Assembly (NCBI RefSeq): GCF_030463565.1
Contig: NC_134675.1
Location: 16,513,862-16,577,861 of the forward strand
Origin: Pelecanus crispus
Taxonomy: Eukaryota; Chordata; Aves; Pelecaniformes; Pelecanidae
Length of the DNA stretch: 64,000 nt
Direction of reading: 5' to 3'
A model generated the notes under the pieces. The model was not told the DNA's origin. It ran no database searches and saw only the letters and a list, made by a program, of their open reading frames with translations. This document shows positions 59,781 to 64,000 of this stretch, piece after piece. Both the position numbers and the translations under genes were made by a program. Numbering within the stretch: position 1 is the first letter of the stretch; each line of letters starts with the position of its first letter.

Positions 59781-60375
59781 AGGCGGACGGTGATCGTCTC
59801 CTCCTTCATGCCCCCGGTGCGGGCCGTGAGCAGGCGGGACCCCCCGGGCCCTGCTCCAGGTCTCCCCTGCGTCGGCTGGCGGCTTCGCCTAGCGCCGAGG
59901 TTTGGTCCTCCTTGGTCACCGCCTTCCCGGCGGGACGGCGGCCGGCTCTGCCCCTTCTCCCCACGCTTGGCTGTTGCCTCGGCGACCGCAGCTTCCGGCC
60001 TGGCCTGCCCCGCCCGCCAATCGCGGCGGCGGGCGCCGGCCAATCAGCGGGAAGGCGGGAAGAGCGCGGCGCCCGCGGGCGGGTAGCGGTAGCGCTCCTG
60101 GAGCCGGGCTGCCTGCGAGCCTGGGCTGCCGAGAGCTAGGCCCTGACGGGTGCGACGGATTCCCTCTCCCTCTCCCTCTCCCTCTCCCTCTCCCTCTCCC
60201 TCTCCCTCTCCCTCTCCCTCTCCCTCTCCCTCTCCCTCTCCCGGCCGTGCTGCCTCCGGTGCTGGTTGTCATGGGAACACCGCTGCCTGGGTTAAGCCGC
60301 AGCTTGCCCGTTGTCGCGGGGCCGGGAGGGAAGGAGTGCCGTGGCCTGGGCCGGCCCCTCGCCAGGCCGGCGGGT
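59780..60375 (+). promoter_or_regulatory. CpG-island promoter and likely first exon of an unidentified gene
   Basis: CpG-dense sequence has two CCAAT boxes, at about 60017-60021 and 60040-60044, in a gcgggcgccggccaatcagc context. A CCCTCT hexamer array (60160-60241) and a GC-rich exon-like stretch follow. The stretch has an ATG at 60271 and a donor (ggcggGTGAGTG) at about 60373. By synteny FANCG or VCP should follow PIGO on this strand, but the short coding stretch after the ATG matches neither, so the exon may be non-coding. Activity in the opposite direction is also possible. Confidence 0.5.
60160..60241 (+). repeat. CCCTCT hexanucleotide microsatellite
   Basis: About thirteen perfect or near-perfect units of ctccct in series within the CpG island. 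It is strongly pyrimidine on the + strand and purine on the other. It lies where the 5' UTR of the downstream gene is expected. Confidence 0.95.
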
Positions 60376-60945
60376 GAGTGTCTCTCTTGCAGGCAGCGCG
60401 GTGCTCAGGGCCCGGTGGAGTGGCGGTGTGACAGCAGTGAGGTGGCTTCAGGGAGCTGCCTCCTGAGGACGCAGGGTGAGTGGCAGCCCGGTCACCGTGC
60501 CAGGCACTGGCTTGGGTTGCCCTGCCCCGTGCCTTGCCTCTCCCTCATGTGGACCTGAAGCGCGTGGGGGGGTGAAGTACTGCTTCCCGGGCACTGATGT
60601 TTACTAGGCTGCAGCTCTGGTGCTGGAACCAAACTTTTGAAGGGAGGGGGATGAAACGTTCCTAAGCTGAACTGGGCCTGCAAAGGGATTAAGGCCCAGC
60701 CTTGACCTCTACCTAATTTTGCAGGGGGATGTGGCTGAGCTTTGGGGTTTTCTGGAAAAAATGAGGTAACCTTTCCTGAGAAGCTGGGAAGGGGCTCCCT
60801 GCCACAACTATGCTATAGAGGAAGCCTGATGTAAGGGAGAGGGAGAGAGACACAGTGTGGGGAAACCTGTGCAAAAGGCAGATGTGCACTGGAAGAGGGT
60901 AGGCTATTGATGCTCTTTTGGGAGAGCTGAAAGGTCTCAGTCCTG

Positions 60946-61086
60946 GAGGACTGTTAGCTCAGTTGGTTAGAGCGTGGTGCTAATAATGCCAAGGTCACGG
61001 TTCAATCCCTGCTCACTGGAGGGGGGTTGGGCTAGATGACCTCTCAAGGTCCCTTCCAACCCAAAAGCATTCTATGATTCTATGAC
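60946..61086 (+). mobile_element. tRNA-Ile-derived SINE with a CR1 tail
   Basis: The first part (about 60946-61018) reads as a tRNA-Ile(AAU)-like sequence: A box gttagctcagttggttagag, anticodon arm gtggtgctaataatgcc, and a decayed B box ggttcaatcc. The second part (61021-61086) is a CR1 3' end (gggctagatgacctctcaagg to the octamers attctatgattctatga). This is the architecture of TguSINE1 described in zebra finch, although the tail looks like a different CR1 subfamily. It is not a functional tRNA gene because the acceptor stem is not matched at its 3' side. SINE length is about 140 bp. Confidence 0.88.
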
Positions 61087-62745
61087 TGCGGCACCTGATA
61101 GCTGAGGAATGGATGTCTAAAGCAGTGTCAGCCTCTGGAGAGGTGACATCTGCTTGTCAGTCTTAGGTAGTGCAGTTCTCAAGCTGTTAAATCTCACTGC
61201 AACAGCAGCAAAAATACTCAACAGGAAACCTCTGTTGTCACAAAGCCGGGTGATGACACCTTAGCATGGATGGTTGTAGGGGTTTTTCCTAGCCAGCTCA
61301 ATTTCTTGTTGGGTTGGTTGTGATCACAGGGCTGCTGGCTGCCTTCCCTGCCTCTGGAGCTTACCATCCTGTACAACTCCCTGCTTTTTACTATGGGAGT
61401 ATCTGACTGCCATCGAAGGAGAAGCAGAAGGAATGTGCCAGGGGCTCCTCAGGGGCAAGGAGATTGTTCTCTGTACGGGAGCTCCTTGGGGCGAGGAGAG
61501 CATTCTCTGTGCTTGGAGATGTGTGGTGACGGGTGGGGGGGGGGGGGGGGGGGGGGGGGGGGGGCGGGGGGCTGTGAGCAAGGAAGCCTGACTCTGCCAG
61601 GAAGGGCAGGAGGTGGGGTGGCTTGTGCCAGGGATGATGTGCAGCTGTGTGGCTGTCTGCCTGCTGCAGCCTGCAGGCATGGGCTGAAGGTTTTTAGGAA
61701 GTGAGAGTTTTCAAGGTGTAAGGTGCCGAGTCTCTAGCAAAGCTTTAGTGACAGTATAAAATGAGTGTTTTCTTTAATTAGATGTGCTGGCTTCAAGAAA
61801 ACTCACTGAAGTAGGCTGCAAGTCAGAGGGGGGATCTGCAGTGTTAGCACATGGCTTGCTACTGGGCAAGTGACCTCAGGAGGACTCGGCAGAGCTGGAG
61901 TCATAGCTCTGAACTGTGTGTTGTCTCCTGCACGTGATGCCATTAACTCCACTGTCTGAGTGCTTGGTTTCATGCTGCCTGAGGCTGGGCAAGCCCTGTA
62001 ACCCCATTCCTTCCCTCCCTAAGAGGAGCCTGTGCTTGCTTGAGGTTTTCCCTCCCTCTTGGGAGGGTGTCTGCTACAGGGCATCGACCTGTTGTCTCAT
62101 GGCTGGTTTTTTTGTTTTGTTTTGTTTCTTTATTTGTTTATTTTTTTAGTTCTGAAGGCTTGTGGGGCCTGCAGGCAGGATCTTAACACTGAGGAGTTGT
62201 GGAAGAAGGTGCTGCAGGAGGTAACTGTGGAGGAGCTGCAGGCACCTTTGCACTGACTGGGGGGGCCTGCAAGGAGCATGGTGGCTGGCAGCCAGCCGCC
62301 TGGGAAGCATCGCTGGCCTCTTCAGGCTCCTGAGCAATGCTGAGGTAACTGGGCACAGGTGGATGCTGCACAGCTCCTGATTACCTGTACTGGAGTATCT
62401 GCCTGCTGGTACCACCCCTACAACTCTGGAGTGTGCATTAGCCGTCTTCTCTTAGTCTTGTGGGATCCTTAAGCCAGCTATCCCTCTTCTCCTGCTGGTC
62501 TTGTAGCCTGATTCGCTCCATAGCTGGCACTTGAAGGCTTTTCTGGGCAAGTCAGGTGTTTTGCACCCAAGCCACATGTGGGGTGAGTTGTTTGGGTGGG
62601 TGTGAGCCAGCTTGTGTGCTCTGCCTTGAAGGAAGAGTGTCCGAATTACTTGCTGGTACCAGGAGCCCTGTTTAGTCTGTTGGCTGAGAGGGGCTTGTAT
62701 TTTGCTTTCTTGCTGTCACTGGGAGTTTCCAAGTAGTCACAGTGT
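61087..62745. other. No recognised gene; poly-G tract
   Basis: Includes a run of 30 G (61535-61564) in a G-rich block and a T-rich stretch (62107-62150). A possible exon edge at 62151 (tttttag, then the residues LKACGACRQDLNTEELWKK) matches no family that I recognise. Confidence 0.35.
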
Positions 62746-62750
62746 GTGCC

Positions 62751-63314
62751 TGTCGTGGTTTAGCCCCAGCCAGCAACTAAGAAACACGCAGCCGCTCGCT
62801 CACTCCCCCCTACCCCGATGGGATGGGGGAGAGAATCGGAGGAGTAAGAGTGAGAAACACTCCTGGGTTGAGATAAGAACAGTTTAATAATTGAAATAAG
62901 GTAAAATGATAATAATATAATAATGATAATAATAATAACAATATACAAAGCAAGTGATGCACAATGTAATTGCTCACCACCCGCCAACCGATACCCAGAC
63001 AGTTCCTGAGCAGCGATCGCTGCTCCCCAGCCAACCCCCCCCCCCCCCAGTTTATATACTGAGCATGACATCATATGGTATGGAATAGCCCTTTGGTCAG
63101 TTTGGATCAAGTATTCTGGCTGTGCCCCCTCCCAGTTTCTTGTGCACCTGGCAGAGCATGGGAAGCTGAAAAGTCCTTGACTAGCATAAGCAGTACTCAG
63201 CAACAACTAAAAACATCAGTGTGTTATCAACATTCTTCTCCTACTAAATCCAAAACACAGCACTATGCCAGCTACTAGGAAGAAAATTAACTCTATCCCA
63301 GCCGAAACCAGGAC
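62751..63314 (-). mobile_element. Solo LTR (copy 10)
   Basis: Starts TGTCGTGG and ends AGGACA on the + strand. The 5 bp gtgcc lies at 62746-62750 and 63315-63319. It is the variant without the purine block, closest to copies 1 and 6. Confidence 0.92.
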
Positions 63315-63319
63315 AGTGC

Positions 63320-64000
63320 CCTAGCTATGTCTGTGCAAATATAAATACCCACGGGTTTGCTAAAGGAGGCAGAGCTGGCATAAATACCGTGCTTGTCATA
63401 AAACCCACTCTGCAAAATGTTGCTGTGGCATTTGGAGACCTGAACCCATCAGTGCTTCCCAGTTAGCATGAGTAATCCTCTCCCTGGTGTCCCAGCATAG
63501 TCTAATGGCCCCGAATGCATTAATGGGTCCCAGAATATCTCCTGCCTGCCAGGGCCCTGGACCTCAAAGGTGCCAGACAGGTGACTTGGGCAGGCTGGAA
63601 GGGGGCTGCAAGTGGACTTTTGCAGCCTCTGTAGGGAGTAAGCTGTGAGCAGTGTGACATAGAAGAACCTTCACTGCTGATCAGGAGGGCCAGGTTGCAT
63701 CAAGGCTGCTGAGGGGTCTCACCTTTTTGAATGCCCTCTGACAGCACTTGGATCTGCCTTGCCAGGAACCTCTTGAGGTGCACCTCACTCTGAGGTGGGG
63801 AGGTGCTGCCCTGGGCCAGGCAGGAATCACTGCAGCGAGTGGGTTGTAGTTGAAGTGAGAGGGTGGTAGGACATGGCTCCCCAGTGCAGAGAGCACTGTC
63901 AAAGGGTTTGGTGGGACCTCTGTTTCCCCATGCCCTGGGATCAGTGTTTCCTGCTTCCCTTCAGAGTTCCCTGCTCTCTTTCCTCTGTGTATTCACAGAA
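63320..64000. other. No recognised gene
   Basis: Unique sequence to the end of the window. I see no conserved exon or repeat. Confidence 0.4.

Noticed and set aside
60946-61020. Functional tRNA-Ile gene
   Set aside because: The acceptor stem and B box are degraded and a CR1 tail follows directly, so it is a SINE head.
62151-62256. Exon of FANCG or another DNA-repair gene
   Set aside because: A good acceptor-like T tract and a short frame (DLNTEELWKK) drew attention, but I could not align it convincingly to FANCG or VCP.
1-64000. CRISPR arrays, operons or bacterial features
   Set aside because: The repeats present are eukaryotic retroelements and microsatellites. Spliced genes and CR1 elements exclude a prokaryotic origin.

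Overview
This is vertebrate nuclear DNA, almost certainly from a bird. The window is full of CR1 LINEs, whose 3' ends carry the attctatg-type octamers, and of avian ERV solo LTRs. It holds a tRNA-Ile-headed SINE with a CR1 tail, and spliced host genes with short introns and CpG-rich starts. The gene order ATOSB (FAM214B) - STOML2 - PIGO, all on the + strand, is the human 9p13 order, which is Z-linked in chicken. The species cannot be read from the sequence.

Layout. 1-31.7 kb holds no host gene that I recognise. It is dominated by solo LTRs of one ERV family (1.9-5.3, 5.9, 6.7, 10.7, 18.5, 20.3 and 28.9 kb) and by CR1 copies (8.6-10.0 and 29.9-30.6 kb). At 2.0-4.85 kb a solo LTR is split by a 2.85 kb insert that reads, on the - strand, as intronless 5'-truncated REL (c-Rel) coding sequence, then REL 3' UTR, then a CR1 3' end. 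31.8-37.2 kb is an intact seven-exon ATOSB (600 aa). 39.3-47.1 kb is an intact ten-exon STOML2 (361 aa) with a 2 kb CR1 in its last intron. 47.5-50.3 kb is a decayed PIGO: the first exons survive with frameshifts, a stop, a lost metal-ligand Asp and a solo LTR inside a coding exon, and nothing of the later exons is seen. 50.7-58.7 kb is repeats: a CR1, a partial ERV (5' LTR, gag, protease, RT/RNase H, start of integrase) and an unidentified repeat with tandem duplications. 59.8-60.4 kb is a CpG-island promoter with two CCAAT boxes and a CCCTCT hexamer array. It is followed by the SINE and one more solo LTR.

Most interesting. The REL-CR1 insert suggests how a bird LINE, which normally does not copy cellular mRNAs, came to mobilise one: the transcript appears to have ended in a CR1 3' tail that the CR1 enzyme could use. 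The same compound two-part CR1 tail occurs in a separate CR1 copy at 9.8-10.0 kb, so a tail-transducing CR1 lineage may have been at work. The loss of PIGO beside two intact neighbours is the second point to follow up.
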